Shown here: positions 40,251 to 49,814 of the stretch, piece by piece
Numbering within the stretch: the stretch's first letter is position 1
Layout of the letters: each line of letters starts with the position of its first letter
Origin: Pseudopelobacter sp964542535
GTDB taxonomy: Bacteria; Desulfobacterota; Desulfuromonadia; Geobacterales; Pseudopelobacteraceae
Assembly: GCA_964542535.1 (NCBI GenBank)
Contig: CAZIUE010000001.1
Location: 1-64,000, forward strand
Length of the DNA: 64,000 nucleotides
Direction: 5' to 3'
Translations under genes and position numbers: made by a program
Notes under the pieces: model-generated
What the model was told of the DNA's origin: nothing
The model's input: the letters and a program-made list of their open reading frames with translations, nothing else
Database searches by the model: none

Positions 40251-42329
40251 GTGCCCCGTTTAGCTTCGCTTGATAAATATAGAAACATCGGCATCATGGC
40301 CCACATTGATGCGGGTAAAACTACGACCACCGAACGTATACTCTATTACACCGGTGTATCACATAAAATTGGGGAAGTTCATGAGGGCGCCGCCACCATG
40401 GACTGGATGGAACAGGAGCAGGAGCGGGGCATAACTATCACCTCTGCTGCCACCACCTGCTCGTGGCGAGATCATCGTATTAATATTATAGACACTCCTG
40501 GACACGTTGACTTCACGATTGAAGTGGAGCGATCCCTGCGTGTTCTGGATGGTGCTGTTGCCGTGTTCTGCTCGGTTGGAGGTGTTGAGCCGCAGTCGGA
40601 AACCGTCTGGCGCCAGGCTGACAAATACGGCGTGCCCCGAATTGCATTCATTAACAAGATGGACCGAGTTGGTGCCGATTTTTTTCGGGGCGTGCAGATG
40701 ATCCGGGATCGCCTCAAAGCAAATCCTCTGCCGATCCAGATCCCGATTGGAAAAGAAGAAAATTTCAAGGGTGTGGTCGATCTTGTTCGCATGAAAGCTA
40801 TCGTGTGGGACGAGGAGTCTCTTGGCGCCAACTATACTGAAGAAGAGATTCCGACTGATCTGCTTGATGAAGCCCGAGAGTATCGTGACAAGATGCTTGA
40901 AGAAATAGCAAGCCATGATGATGCTCTTATGGAGAAGTATCTGGGCGGTGAAGAGATTTCTGAGCAGGAGATAGTGGCCGCAATCAGGGCCTGCACCATC
41001 GGTATCAAGTTCTTCCCTGTTATCTGCGGTACTGCGTTCAAGAATAAAGGCGTACAGAACCTGCTTGACGCCGTTGTAGACTACATGCCGTCTCCGATGG
41101 ATATTCCCGCAATCAAGGGTGTCGATGCGAATAGCGGCGAAGAGACTGAAAGAGCTGCATCGGATGACGTACCTTTCTCCGCGCTTGGCTTCAAGATTAT
41201 GACGGACCCGTTTGTTGGACAGTTGACCTTCTTCCGTGTGTACTCCGGAGTGATTTCGTCCGGGTCGTACGTCTATAACTCTACCAAGGGTAAGAAAGAA
41301 CGTATCGGCCGCATTCTGAAAATGCATGCCAATAAGCGTGAAGAGATCAAGGAAGTGTACGCGGGCGATATAGCTGCTGCGGTCGGTCTTAAATACACGA
41401 CTACCGGCGATACGCTGTGTAACGAAGATCATGCGGTTATTCTTGAGTCCATTGAATTTCCTGATCCGGTCATCTCGATTGCTATCGAACCGAAGACAAA
41501 GGCAGACCAGGAGAAACTTGGCCTCAGTCTGCAGAAACTGGCAAGTGAGGACCCTTCGTTCCGCGTCAAGACCGATGAAGAAACGGGGCAGACCATTATC
41601 TCTGGCATGGGTGAGTTGCACCTTGAGATCATCGTCGACCGGCTTATGCGCGAGTTCAAGGTGGAGGCGAACGTTGGTAAGCCCCAGGTTGCCTACCGTG
41701 AAACCATCACCAAGAAGGTCAAGGTCGAAGGAAAGTTTGTCCGTCAATCTGGCGGCCGCGGCCAGTATGGTCATGTTTGGCTTGAAGTTGAACCCCAGGA
41801 AGCAGGGAAGGGGTATGAGTTCGTGGATGCCATTAAAGGTGGCGTTGTTCCCCGCGAGTACATCCCGGCCGTTGACAAGGGAATTCTGGAGGCCACTGAT
41901 ACCGGTGTTTTGGCTGGCTTCCCGGTTGTTGACGTCAAGGTTACACTCATAGACGGTTCCTACCATGAGGTCGACTCCTCCGAGATGGCGTTCAAGATTG
42001 CCGGTTCTATGGGTTTCAAGGAGGGTTGCCAGAAGGCATCTCCCATCATCCTTGAGCCGATTGTTTCGGTCGAGGTGGTCGTTCCCGAAGAGTACATGGG
42101 GGATGTGATTGGTGACCTGAATTCCCGTCGTGGACGTATTATGGGCATGGATACCAGGGCTGGTGCACAGATAATCAATGCAATGGTTCCCATGGCTTCA
42201 ATGTTCGGCTACGCAACCGACCTGCGATCCGCGACCCAGGGACGAGCAACATATACGATGACATTTGATCACTATGAACCGGTACCCAAGTCAGTGTCGG
42301 AAGAAATCGTCGCTAAAGCAAAGGGTTAA
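40251..42329 (+). CDS. fusA: Elongation factor G (canonical)
   Basis: 692 residues; GTP-driven translocase. G1 AHIDAGKT, switch I ERGITIT, G3 DTPGHVDF with the catalytic His that the paralogue at 16337 lacks, G4 NKMD, and domain IV GGRGQYGHVWLEVEP. Start GTG 40251 after TGGAGGA. In the str operon between rpsG and tuf. Confidence 0.98.
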   Translation: MPRLASLDKYRNIGIMAHIDAGKTTTTERILYYTGVSHKIGEVHEGAATMDWMEQEQERGITITSAATTCSWRDHRINIIDTPGHVDFTIEVERSLRVLDGAVAVFCSVGGVEPQSETVWRQADKYGVPRIAFINKMDRVGADFFRGVQMIRDRLKANPLPIQIPIGKEENFKGVVDLVRMKAIVWDEESLGANYTEEEIPTDLLDEAREYRDKMLEEIASHDDALMEKYLGGEEISEQEIVAAIRACTIGIKFFPVICGTAFKNKGVQNLLDAVVDYMPSPMDIPAIKGVDANSGEETERAASDDVPFSALGFKIMTDPFVGQLTFFRVYSGVISSGSYVYNSTKGKKERIGRILKMHANKREEIKEVYAGDIAAAVGLKYTTTGDTLCNEDHAVILESIEFPDPVISIAIEPKTKADQEKLGLSLQKLASEDPSFRVKTDEETGQTIISGMGELHLEIIVDRLMREFKVEANVGKPQVAYRETITKKVKVEGKFVRQSGGRGQYGHVWLEVEPQEAGKGYEFVDAIKGGVVPREYIPAVDKGILEATDTGVLAGFPVVDVKVTLIDGSYHEVDSSEMAFKIAGSMGFKEGCQKASPIILEPIVSVEVVVPEEYMGDVIGDLNSRRGRIMGMDTRAGAQIINAMVPMASMFGYATDLRSATQGRATYTMTFDHYEPVPKSVSEEIVAKAKG

Positions 42330-42359
42330 GAATACAAGGAATAAGGAGGGGCTGTTATC

Positions 42360-43550
42360 ATGGCGAAGGCTAAATTTGAGCGCACCAAACCGCATGTAAA
42401 CATTGGCACGATTGGTCACGTTGACCACGGCAAGACCACGTTGACTGCCGCCATCACCAAGGTTCTGGCAGGCAAGGGTCAGGCAGAATTCAAGGCTTTC
42501 GACCAGATCGACAACGCGCCCGAAGAGCGCGAGCGCGGCATCACCATTGCTACGGCCCACGTTGAATATGAGACCGACAAGCGTCACTATGCCCATGTTG
42601 ACTGCCCGGGCCATGCCGACTACGTCAAGAACATGATTACCGGCGCCGCCCAGATGGACGGAGCCATTCTGGTCGTATCCGCCGCTGACGGCCCCATGCC
42701 CCAGACTCGCGAGCACATCCTGCTTGCCCGCCAGGTCGGCGTTCCCTACATCGTCGTGTTTCTGAACAAGGCCGACATGGTGGACGATGCCGAACTTCTG
42801 GAACTTGTGGAGCTGGAGATCCGCGAGCTGCTCTCTTCCTACGACTTCCCGGGTGACGATATTCCCATTATCAAGGGGTCCGCACTCAAGGCTCTGGAAG
42901 GTGAAAAGAGCGAGCTGGGCGAGGACTCGATCATTCAGCTGATGGATGCGGTTGACAGCTATATTCCCGATCCGGAGCGCGCCATTGACAAGCCCTTCCT
43001 GATGCCGGTTGAAGACGTGTTCTCCATCTCCGGCCGTGGTACCGTTGCCACCGGTCGCGTGGAGCGCGGCATCATCAAGGTTGGCGAAGAAGTTGAGATC
43101 GTTGGCATCAAGGCTACATCTAAGACGACTGTCACTGGCGTTGAGATGTTCCGCAAGCTGCTGGACGAGGGTCGTGCCGGTGACAATATCGGCGCTCTGT
43201 TGCGTGGCATCAAGCGCGAAGAGATCGAGCGCGGCCAGGTTCTGGCCAAGCCCGGCTCTATCACGCCGCACACCAAGTTCAAGGCCGAAGCCTACATCCT
43301 GACCAAGGAAGAGGGTGGCCGTCATACGCCATTCTTCAACGGCTATCGTCCGCAGTTCTACTTCCGCACCACGGACGTTACCGGTATTGTTGATTTGCCC
43401 GCCGGCACCGAAATGGTCATGCCGGGCGACAACGTGGCTGTAACCGTCAACCTGATCACCCCGATTGCCATGGACGAAGGCCTGCGTTTTGCCATCCGTG
43501 AAGGTGGCCGCACCGTTGGCGCCGGCGTCGTCAGCTCGATTATTGAATAA
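42360..43550 (+). CDS. tuf: Elongation factor Tu, copy 2
   Basis: 396 residues, protein identical to copy 1 (25321). The DNA match begins at the ATG and stops at the stop codon; ribosome-site regions differ slightly (ataaggagggg versus caaggaggg) and intergenic DNA is unrelated. It is clearly more GC-rich than the ribosomal genes that follow. 18 bases before rpsJ. Confidence 0.98.
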   Translation: MAKAKFERTKPHVNIGTIGHVDHGKTTLTAAITKVLAGKGQAEFKAFDQIDNAPEERERGITIATAHVEYETDKRHYAHVDCPGHADYVKNMITGAAQMDGAILVVSAADGPMPQTREHILLARQVGVPYIVVFLNKADMVDDAELLELVELEIRELLSSYDFPGDDIPIIKGSALKALEGEKSELGEDSIIQLMDAVDSYIPDPERAIDKPFLMPVEDVFSISGRGTVATGRVERGIIKVGEEVEIVGIKATSKTTVTGVEMFRKLLDEGRAGDNIGALLRGIKREEIERGQVLAKPGSITPHTKFKAEAYILTKEEGGRHTPFFNGYRPQFYFRTTDVTGIVDLPAGTEMVMPGDNVAVTVNLITPIAMDEGLRFAIREGGRTVGAGVVSSIIE

Positions 43551-43568
43551 AACGTTACGAGGATATCA

Positions 43569-43877
43569 ATGCAGAGCCAGAAGATCAGAATACGCCTTAA
43601 GGCATACGACCACAAGTTGCTTGATGTTTCTGTTACAGAGATCGTTGATACCGCTAAGAGGACCGGAGCACGTGTAGCAGGTCCGATTCCTCTGCCAACA
43701 GTTATTAACAAGTATTGTGTTCTCCGTGGGCCTCACGTAGACAAGAAGTCAAGGGATCAATTTGAAATCAGAACCCATAAGCGTCTTATTGACATTCTTG
43801 ATCCGACCCAACAGACGGTTGATGCTCTTATGAAACTTGACCTGGCCGCTGGTGTTGATGTGGAAATCAAACTGTAA
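43569..43877 (+). CDS. rpsJ: 30S ribosomal protein S10
   Basis: 102 residues. Also known as NusE, partner of NusB/NusG in antitermination. Starts MQSQKIRIRLKAYDHKLLD; ends AGVDVEIKL. Directly follows tuf without its own promoter, so the S10 and str operons are fused. Confidence 0.98.
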   Translation: MQSQKIRIRLKAYDHKLLDVSVTEIVDTAKRTGARVAGPIPLPTVINKYCVLRGPHVDKKSRDQFEIRTHKRLIDILDPTQQTVDALMKLDLAAGVDVEIKL

Positions 43878-43903
43878 CGTACTTTTTTCGAATAGGAATA
43901 GAT

Positions 43904-44533
43904 ATGAAAAAAGGTATTATCGGAAAAAAACTCGGAATGACTCAGATTTTTACGGAGGACGGAACTCGTGTTCCCGTTACCGTAGTACTGGCTGGCCCTT
44001 GCGTTGTTACTCAGAAGAAAACCGTCTCCATTGACGGCTATGATGCAGTTCAGGTGGGATTTGAATCAGTTGCGGCAGCAAATGTTACCAAACCCATGCT
44101 TGGCCACTGCACCAAGGCTGGCCAAGGTGCTTTCAAACACTTAAAGGAACTGAATTTCGACGAGACCAACAAAATGAAGTTGGGAGATATACTTACGGTC
44201 GAACAGTTTGCTGCTGGTGATTTTGTCGATGTCGTCGGAACCAGCATTGGTAAAGGCTTTCAGGGGGTTATCAAGAGGCACAACTTTAGGGGAGGTCGTT
44301 CGACTCATGGCTCCCGTTTTCACCGTGCTCCTGGTTCCATTGGTGCATCAGCCACACCATCACGTGTTTTTAAGAATAAAAAAATGCCCGGACAATTAGG
44401 TAACAGTCAAGTTACTGTTCAGTGTCTTCAAGTTGTTCGTGTTGACGCAAATGATAATCTCTTGTTGATAAAGGGAGCCATTCCGGGCCATCGCAATAAC
44501 ATTGTTCTTATTAAGAACAGTGTAAAAGCTTAA
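43904..44533 (+). CDS. rplC: 50S ribosomal protein L3
   Basis: 209 residues. Starts MKKGIIGKKLGMTQIF; the loop near the peptidyl transferase centre (GGRSTHGSRFHRAPGSIGA) is present, with the Gln that is methylated in some bacteria replaced by a different context here. 26 bases after rpsJ. Confidence 0.97.
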   Translation: MKKGIIGKKLGMTQIFTEDGTRVPVTVVLAGPCVVTQKKTVSIDGYDAVQVGFESVAAANVTKPMLGHCTKAGQGAFKHLKELNFDETNKMKLGDILTVEQFAAGDFVDVVGTSIGKGFQGVIKRHNFRGGRSTHGSRFHRAPGSIGASATPSRVFKNKKMPGQLGNSQVTVQCLQVVRVDANDNLLLIKGAIPGHRNNIVLIKNSVKA

Positions 44534-44554
44534 GAATACAGTGGGAGTACTTGT

Positions 44555-45178
44555 ATGCCTTCGATAGCAGTCTACAACATGAACAGACAGCAGGTTGGTG
44601 AGATGCAGCTGTCCGACTCCGTCTTCAATGCAGAAGTCAAAGAGCATCTTATGCACCTTGCGCTCCGTATCCAGCTGGCAAACCGCCGTGCCGGCACTGT
44701 CAAGACCAAAACGCGCTCCGAAGTGGCGGGAAGCGGAAAGAAACCGTTCAAACAGAAGGGCACCGGGAATGCTCGTCAAGGCTGCGTCAGGGCTCCGCAA
44801 TATCCTGGAGGCGGCGTTGCCTTTGGACCACGGCCCAAAGTGTATAACCTGAGCATGAATAAAAAAGCGAGAAGGTTTGCGATGTGCTCCGCCCTGTCTC
44901 TGCAGTGCAGGAGTAATCGGATCACGGTAATGGAAAATCTTGATTTCAATTCTATTTCGACTAAGGAATTCGTTTCTTTCATGAAGCGGTTCGAGATTGA
45001 ACGTTCTCTTATCATTACTGATGATTTTAGCAATAATCTTCAGCTTTCATGCCGCAACGTTCCGCACATCAAGCTTCTTAAGTATGACGCCTTAAATATT
45101 CATGACATTCTTAAGTATAAGAACATCATTATAACTCAGGGCGCCGTGCAATCCGTAGAAGGAGTTCTGAATAAATGA
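44555..45178 (+). CDS. rplD: 50S ribosomal protein L4
   Basis: 207 residues. Contains the exit-tunnel loop KTRSEVAGSGKKPFKQKGTG. In E. coli L4 represses the S10 operon. Its stop overlaps the rplW start (ATGA 45175-45178). Confidence 0.97.
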   Translation: MPSIAVYNMNRQQVGEMQLSDSVFNAEVKEHLMHLALRIQLANRRAGTVKTKTRSEVAGSGKKPFKQKGTGNARQGCVRAPQYPGGGVAFGPRPKVYNLSMNKKARRFAMCSALSLQCRSNRITVMENLDFNSISTKEFVSFMKRFEIERSLIITDDFSNNLQLSCRNVPHIKLLKYDALNIHDILKYKNIIITQGAVQSVEGVLNK

Positions 45179-45459
45179 ATATTTACTCAGTCATAAAAAA
45201 GCCGCATGTTACTGAAAAGACGTCGCTTGGTAGTGACGCGACGAATACGGTTACCATCGTGGTTGATAGAGAAGCCAACAAGATCGAGATTAAGCAGGCT
45301 GTCGAGACCCTTTTCAAGGTCAAGGTGGATCATGTTAGGACTGTGAATGTTGCCGGGAAGGTGAAGCGCTTCGGTCGAACCTATGGCAAACATTCAAACT
45401 GGAAGAAAGCATATGTCACGCTTTCCGAGGGACAGTCTCTGGATTTCTTTGAGGTTTAA
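45175..45459 (+). CDS. rplW: 50S ribosomal protein L23
   Basis: 94 residues. Exit-site protein that docks SRP and trigger factor. Starts MNIYSVIKKPHVTEKT; contains VKRFGRTYGKHSNWKKAYVT. Translationally coupled to rplD by a 4-base overlap. Confidence 0.97.
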   Translation: MNIYSVIKKPHVTEKTSLGSDATNTVTIVVDREANKIEIKQAVETLFKVKVDHVRTVNVAGKVKRFGRTYGKHSNWKKAYVTLSEGQSLDFFEV

Positions 45460-45479
45460 AAACATTTTCGGGGTTCACA

Positions 45480-46304
45480 ATGGGAATCAAGATTTATAAG
45501 CCGACATCGCCAGGTCGCAGACATCAGACCTGCTCGACGTTTGAAGAGATCACGACATCAACGCCTGAGAAGTCTCTTCTGATAAAACTCAAGAAATCAG
45601 GCGGCAGGAATGCGCTGGGTAGGATCACCTCCAGGCATCAGGGCGGAGGGCATAAGCAGAAATATCGCATCATTGATTTCCGCAGAGATAAAATCAGTAT
45701 TCCTGCGAAGGTCGCAAGTATTGAATATGATCCGTATAGAAGTGCACGAATCGCACTTCTCCACTATGTGGATGGAGAAAAACGGTATATCCTGGCCCCG
45801 CTTGATCTGAAGGTGGGCGATACTGTTATCAGCGGTCCTGAAGCAGATATTAAGCCGGGTAATGCTCTGCCCTTGAAAGCTATTCCTCTTGGTACGATCA
45901 TTCATAATGTAGAACTCAAACTTGGAAAAGGCGCTCAACTTGCGAGAAGTGCTGGTACATTCGCCCAACTTATGGCAAAAGAGGGCCGCTATTCCCAGGT
46001 AAAACTTCCCTCTGGTGAAGTGCGTATGGTTCTTCAGGATTGTTATGCCACGATAGGTCAAGTTGGAAACGTAGACCACGAAAAGGTCAGTCTGGGCAAG
46101 GCAGGGCGTTCTCGCTGGCTTGGCAAGCGGCCTAAAGTTCGCGGCGTTGCAATGAACCCTGTGGATCATCCCCATGGCGGTGGCGAGGGACGTACTTCCG
46201 GAGGTAGGCATCCGGTGACTCCGTGGGGCATTCCCACAAAGGGTTACAAAACTCGCACTAATAAATCCACTGACAGATTCATTGTCAAGAAGCGTACCAA
46301 ATAA
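45480..46304 (+). CDS. rplB: 50S ribosomal protein L2
   Basis: 274 residues. Highly conserved peptidyl-transferase-region protein: GRITSRHQGGGHKQKYRIID, RGVAMNPVDHPHGGGEGRTS with the near-catalytic His. A weak ribosome site (TCGGGG) precedes ATG 45480. Confidence 0.98.
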   Translation: MGIKIYKPTSPGRRHQTCSTFEEITTSTPEKSLLIKLKKSGGRNALGRITSRHQGGGHKQKYRIIDFRRDKISIPAKVASIEYDPYRSARIALLHYVDGEKRYILAPLDLKVGDTVISGPEADIKPGNALPLKAIPLGTIIHNVELKLGKGAQLARSAGTFAQLMAKEGRYSQVKLPSGEVRMVLQDCYATIGQVGNVDHEKVSLGKAGRSRWLGKRPKVRGVAMNPVDHPHGGGEGRTSGGRHPVTPWGIPTKGYKTRTNKSTDRFIVKKRTK

Positions 46305-46320
46305 ATTGTGAGGACCCAAC

Positions 46321-46599
46321 ATGGCACGTTCCATTAAGAAAGGACCTTTTGTAGATCAACACCTGGAAAAAAAAGTTCAGGCAGAAGGCCCTAATTCAAA
46401 AAAAATAATCAAAACCTGGTCCCGTCGTTCAACGATAACACCGGATTTTATCGGGCTCAGCCTTGCGGTTCATAATGGTCGCAAGTTCGTACCAGTGTAC
46501 GTTACCGAGAATATGGTAGGGCACAAACTGGGCGAATTTTCACCCACGAGGACGTTTCATGGCCATGCCGCAGATAGAAAGAGTAAAGCCAAGAGGTAG
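46321..46599 (+). CDS. rpsS: 30S ribosomal protein S19
   Basis: 92 residues. 30S head protein, complexes with S13. MARSIKKGPFVDQHL start and GHKLGEFSPTRTFHGHA are canonical. 16 bases after rplB. Confidence 0.98.
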   Translation: MARSIKKGPFVDQHLEKKVQAEGPNSKKIIKTWSRRSTITPDFIGLSLAVHNGRKFVPVYVTENMVGHKLGEFSPTRTFHGHAADRKSKAKR

Positions 46600-46613
46600 C
46601 AAAAGGAGTTTTC

Positions 46614-46949
46614 ATGGAATCCAGTGCTAAATTGACATCTGTTCGCCTTTCACCGCGCAAAACACGACTTGTTGTCGATCTTGTCAGAGGTAAGGTAATA
46701 CAGGAAGCCCTCAACACACTGCGCTTTCTCCCCCAGCCTTCAGCAAAGCTCGTTTCCAAGCTTTTGCAGTCTGCGGTGGCAAATGCAGAGCAAAAGGGGG
46801 TGTCGGATGTTGATTCGTTATACGTTAAGTCTATTTATGTTGATGGCGGTTCTGTGCTGAAGCGGTATGTTCCTCGTGCCATGGGCCGTGCTAGCAAGAT
46901 CCGTAAGCCGACAAGCCATATTAGTGTTACACTGTCAGATACGAAATAG
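46614..46949 (+). CDS. rplV: 50S ribosomal protein L22
   Basis: 111 residues. Tunnel protein; VRLSPRKTRLVVDLVRGK and the beta-hairpin tip RAMGRASKIRKPTSHI (macrolide-resistance region) look wild type. Confidence 0.97.
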   Translation: MESSAKLTSVRLSPRKTRLVVDLVRGKVIQEALNTLRFLPQPSAKLVSKLLQSAVANAEQKGVSDVDSLYVKSIYVDGGSVLKRYVPRAMGRASKIRKPTSHISVTLSDTK

Positions 46950-46972
46950 TTTCATTTTCGCGGAGGTGTAGT

Positions 46973-47605
46973 TTGGGACAAAAAGTTAATCCGATAGGTT
47001 TCAGACTTGGAGTAATTAAATCGTGGGACTCCAAATGGTATGCTGAGGCTGATTATGCGAAACTTCTGCACGAAGACCTGAAGATTCGTGCTTTCCTTAA
47101 AAAACGTCTGTACAGCTCCGGGATTTCAAAGATTGATATAGAGCGAGCTGCGAATAAGACGAAGATCAACATTTACACAGCTCGGCCCGGTCTGATTATC
47201 GGTAAGAAAGGTTCTGAGGTTGAAACCATCAAGAAGGAACTTTCGAACCTCACCTCCAAGGAAGTTTTCATAAATATCATTGAAGTTCGTAAGCCTGAGC
47301 TTGATGCGCAGTTGGTTGCGGAAAATGTTGCATTGCAGCTTGAGCGCCGTATTGCTTTCCGTAGGGCAATGAAGAAGAGCGTTACATCTGCCTTGAAGTT
47401 TGGTGCCAAAGGTATACGCATTACTTGCTCCGGCCGCTTGGGTGGCGCGGAAATGTCGCGTACTGAATGGTACCGTGAAGGTCGTGTACCTCTGCATACT
47501 CTTCGTGCTGATATTGACTATGGTTGTGCCGAGGCTAAGACTACCTATGGTCTAATTGGCATCAAGGTACTCATTTTCAAAGGCGAAGTTCTTCCAGGCC
47601 AATAA
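46973..47605 (+). CDS. rpsC: 30S ribosomal protein S3
   Basis: 210 residues with KH domain (RPGLIIGKKGSEVETIKKEL). The start is TTG 46973, giving the canonical (M)GQKVNPIGFRLG, with CGGAGGTG six bases upstream. mRNA entry-site helicase protein with S4 and S5. Confidence 0.97.
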   Translation: MGQKVNPIGFRLGVIKSWDSKWYAEADYAKLLHEDLKIRAFLKKRLYSSGISKIDIERAANKTKINIYTARPGLIIGKKGSEVETIKKELSNLTSKEVFINIIEVRKPELDAQLVAENVALQLERRIAFRRAMKKSVTSALKFGAKGIRITCSGRLGGAEMSRTEWYREGRVPLHTLRADIDYGCAEAKTTYGLIGIKVLIFKGEVLPGQ

Positions 47606-47636
47606 ATCACATTTTGTGGAAGAGGAGTAGATTTCA

Positions 47637-48059
47637 ATGTTAATGCCGAAACGGGTTAAACATAGAAAGCAGATGAAAGGACGCATGACCGGTAAAACAT
47701 GCCGAGGGATTACGCTTTCCTTTGGCGAGTTCGGTCTGCAGGCTACTGAATGTGGTTGGCTGGACTCGAGACAGATCGAAGCTGCTCGTATTGCTATGAC
47801 CCGCTACATTAAGCGTGGCGGTAAAATCTGGATTCGGATATTTCCTGACAAACCGCTTACTTCAAAGCCTGCCGAAACAAGGATGGGTAAAGGCAAGGGG
47901 TCTCCCGATTCATGGGTCGCGGTTATCAAACCTGGTACCATTCTGTACGAGATGGAAGGTGTTTCTGAAGAGATAGCAAGGGAGGCTCTCAGACTTGCTG
48001 CTCATAAACTGCCTGTCTCGACAAAGTTTATCACCAGGAGTGAAAATCATGAAGCCTAA
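47637..48059 (+). CDS. rplP: 50S ribosomal protein L16
   Basis: 140 residues, MLMPKRVKHRKQMKGR start typical of the family, set by AGAGGAG nine bases before ATG 47637. Binds near the A-site tRNA. The 3' end overlaps rpmC by 11 bases. Confidence 0.97.
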   Translation: MLMPKRVKHRKQMKGRMTGKTCRGITLSFGEFGLQATECGWLDSRQIEAARIAMTRYIKRGGKIWIRIFPDKPLTSKPAETRMGKGKGSPDSWVAVIKPGTILYEMEGVSEEIAREALRLAAHKLPVSTKFITRSENHEA

Positions 48060-48237
48060 CGAAATACGGAATATGTCTGTTGATGGAATAACTTCAAAGA
48101 AGAATGAACTCGTTCAGGAACTCTTTAATCTCAAATTCCAGTTGCACACCGGACGCCTAGAGAATACGTCGAAATTGAAAGGCATTCGTAAGGATATTGC
48201 CAGAATTAATACGATCCTCACAGAGAACAAGGCATAG
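48049..48237 (+). CDS. rpmC: 50S ribosomal protein L29
   Basis: 62 residues. ATG 48049 follows CAGGAG; a longer in-frame start would lie deep inside rplP. Contains ELFNLKFQLHTGRLENTSKL, the conserved helical hairpin. Confidence 0.96.
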   Translation: MKPNEIRNMSVDGITSKKNELVQELFNLKFQLHTGRLENTSKLKGIRKDIARINTILTENKA

Positions 48238-48247
48238 GGAGCGGCAG

Positions 48248-48496
48248 ATGAGTGAACGTGGTCATAGAAGAACACAAACTGGTGTAGTAGTCAGCGATAA
48301 GATGGATAAAACTGTGGTTGTTAAAGTAGATCGTCTGATCAAACACCCAGTATATAACAAATATATTAAGAGAAGTGCTAAGTACAAGGTTCATGATGAA
48401 AACAACAGCTGTAAAATTGGTGATCGCGTTCAGATCATTGAATGCAGGCCGTTAAGCAAAGATAAGCGCTGGAATCTGAAACAGATCAGTAATTAA
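48248..48496 (+). CDS. rpsQ: 30S ribosomal protein S17
   Basis: 82 residues, OB fold. Starts MSERGHRRTQTGVVVSDKMD; ATG 48248 gives family length and lies 10 bases after rpmC. Primary 16S 5'-domain binder. Confidence 0.97.
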   Translation: MSERGHRRTQTGVVVSDKMDKTVVVKVDRLIKHPVYNKYIKRSAKYKVHDENNSCKIGDRVQIIECRPLSKDKRWNLKQISN

Positions 48497-48525
48497 TGCA
48501 TCTCTTAAGACAGGGGTACTGAGTA

Positions 48526-48894
48526 ATGATACAGATGCAAACCATATTAGATGTTGCCGATAATTCCGGTGCTAAGAAGCTTTTTTGCATAAAAGTGCTG
48601 GGTGGATCAAAACGGAAGTATGCGGGGATCGGTGACATAATCGTGGCTTCGGTTCGCGAAGCGCTGCCCAATTCGAAGGTAAAGAAAGGTGATGTCGTCA
48701 AAGCTGTTATCGTACGCACTGCTAAGGAGCTTGGACGTCCGGATGGGTCGTATATTCGCTTTGACGATAATTCGGGTGTAGTAATCAACAATCAGAAGGA
48801 ACCGGTTGGAACACGTATTTTTGGACCGGTTGCCCGAGAACTGCGTGCCAAGAAATTTATGAAAATCATCTCACTTGCGCCGGAAGTACTCTAA
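48526..48894 (+). CDS. rplN: 50S ribosomal protein L14
   Basis: 122 residues. MIQMQTILDVADNSGAKK start, later GTRIFGPVARELRAKKFMKI. Forms intersubunit bridges and binds L19. 29 bases after rpsQ. Confidence 0.98.
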   Translation: MIQMQTILDVADNSGAKKLFCIKVLGGSKRKYAGIGDIIVASVREALPNSKVKKGDVVKAVIVRTAKELGRPDGSYIRFDDNSGVVINNQKEPVGTRIFGPVARELRAKKFMKIISLAPEVL

Positions 48895-48913
48895 TCTAAT
48901 CGGAGAAACATAG

Positions 48914-49240
48914 ATGCAAGCCACAAAAACACATGTCAGAAAAGGCGAGACTGTAATGGTCATAGCCGGTAAAGATAAGAATAAGACTGGTACGGTCATC
49001 CAGTATTTGCCCAAAAAAAATGGCATTATCGTCGAAGGTCTCAACATGGTTAAACGACATGTCAAGGCCCGTGGCAATGAGCCGGGTGGGATCAAGGAAA
49101 AGGAAGCTTCGATCCATATCTCCAACGTCATGCCATACTGTTCCAAATGCGCCAAGCCCGTCCGGGTGAGGAAGAAGGTGCTCGAAAACGGCGATAAACA
49201 GAGATTATGTGCTAAGTGTGGCAGTTCTCTCGAGAAATAG
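48914..49240 (+). CDS. rplX: 50S ribosomal protein L24
   Basis: 108 residues. KOW motif (KGETVMVIAGKDKNKTGTV) and two CxxC pairs at the C-terminus (CSKC, CAKC) that suggest a bound zinc, a variant seen in some L24 proteins. Assembly initiator of 50S. Confidence 0.97.
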   Translation: MQATKTHVRKGETVMVIAGKDKNKTGTVIQYLPKKNGIIVEGLNMVKRHVKARGNEPGGIKEKEASIHISNVMPYCSKCAKPVRVRKKVLENGDKQRLCAKCGSSLEK

Positions 49241-49257
49241 ACAGGAGGAAGTAATTA

Positions 49258-49797
49258 ATGGCTCGGCTGAAAGAGATTTATCATAAAGATGTCATCCAAA
49301 AGCTTCGCAGCGATTTTAGTTATGCGAATATCATGGAAGTGCCAAAAATCGTAAAGGTTGTTGTAAACATGGGCCTTGGTGAGGCAATTCAGAATGTGAA
49401 AATTCTCGATTCTGCTGCAGCCGAACTTGCTGCCATAACCGGTCAGAAAACTGTCATTACAAAGGCAAAAAAATCGATTGCTACCTTTAAATTGCGGCAA
49501 GGTATGCCCATCGGTTGTATGGTTACTCTGAGACGTGAAAAAATGTATGAGTTTCTTGATCGGCTTATGAACGTGTCTCTTCCTAGGGTACGCGACTTTA
49601 AAGGTGTATCTGCAAAGGCTTTTGACGGCAAGGGGAATTACACGCTTGGCATCAAAGAACAGTTGATTTTTCCGGAGATCAATTACGATGCTGTTGACAA
49701 GATTAAAGGGATGAACATTACCATTGTTACCAGCGCTAAAACTGATGAAGAAGGCAGAGCTTTGTTGAAATATCTTGGCATGCCGTTCAGGAACTAA
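49258..49797 (+). CDS. rplE: 50S ribosomal protein L5
   Basis: 179 residues; 5S rRNA binder. MARLKEIYHKDVIQKL start; IEVPKIVKVVVNMGLGEA-like segment (here MEVPKIVKVVVNMGLGEA) and SLPRVRDFKGVS are conserved. 17 bases before rpsN. Confidence 0.98.
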   Translation: MARLKEIYHKDVIQKLRSDFSYANIMEVPKIVKVVVNMGLGEAIQNVKILDSAAAELAAITGQKTVITKAKKSIATFKLRQGMPIGCMVTLRREKMYEFLDRLMNVSLPRVRDFKGVSAKAFDGKGNYTLGIKEQLIFPEINYDAVDKIKGMNITIVTSAKTDEEGRALLKYLGMPFRN

Positions 49798-49814
49798 GAA
49801 ATCTGGAGGAATCC

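Noticed and set aside
40359..41966. 535-codon minus-strand frame over fusA
   Set aside because: Antisense shadow; no recognisable domain or ribosome site.
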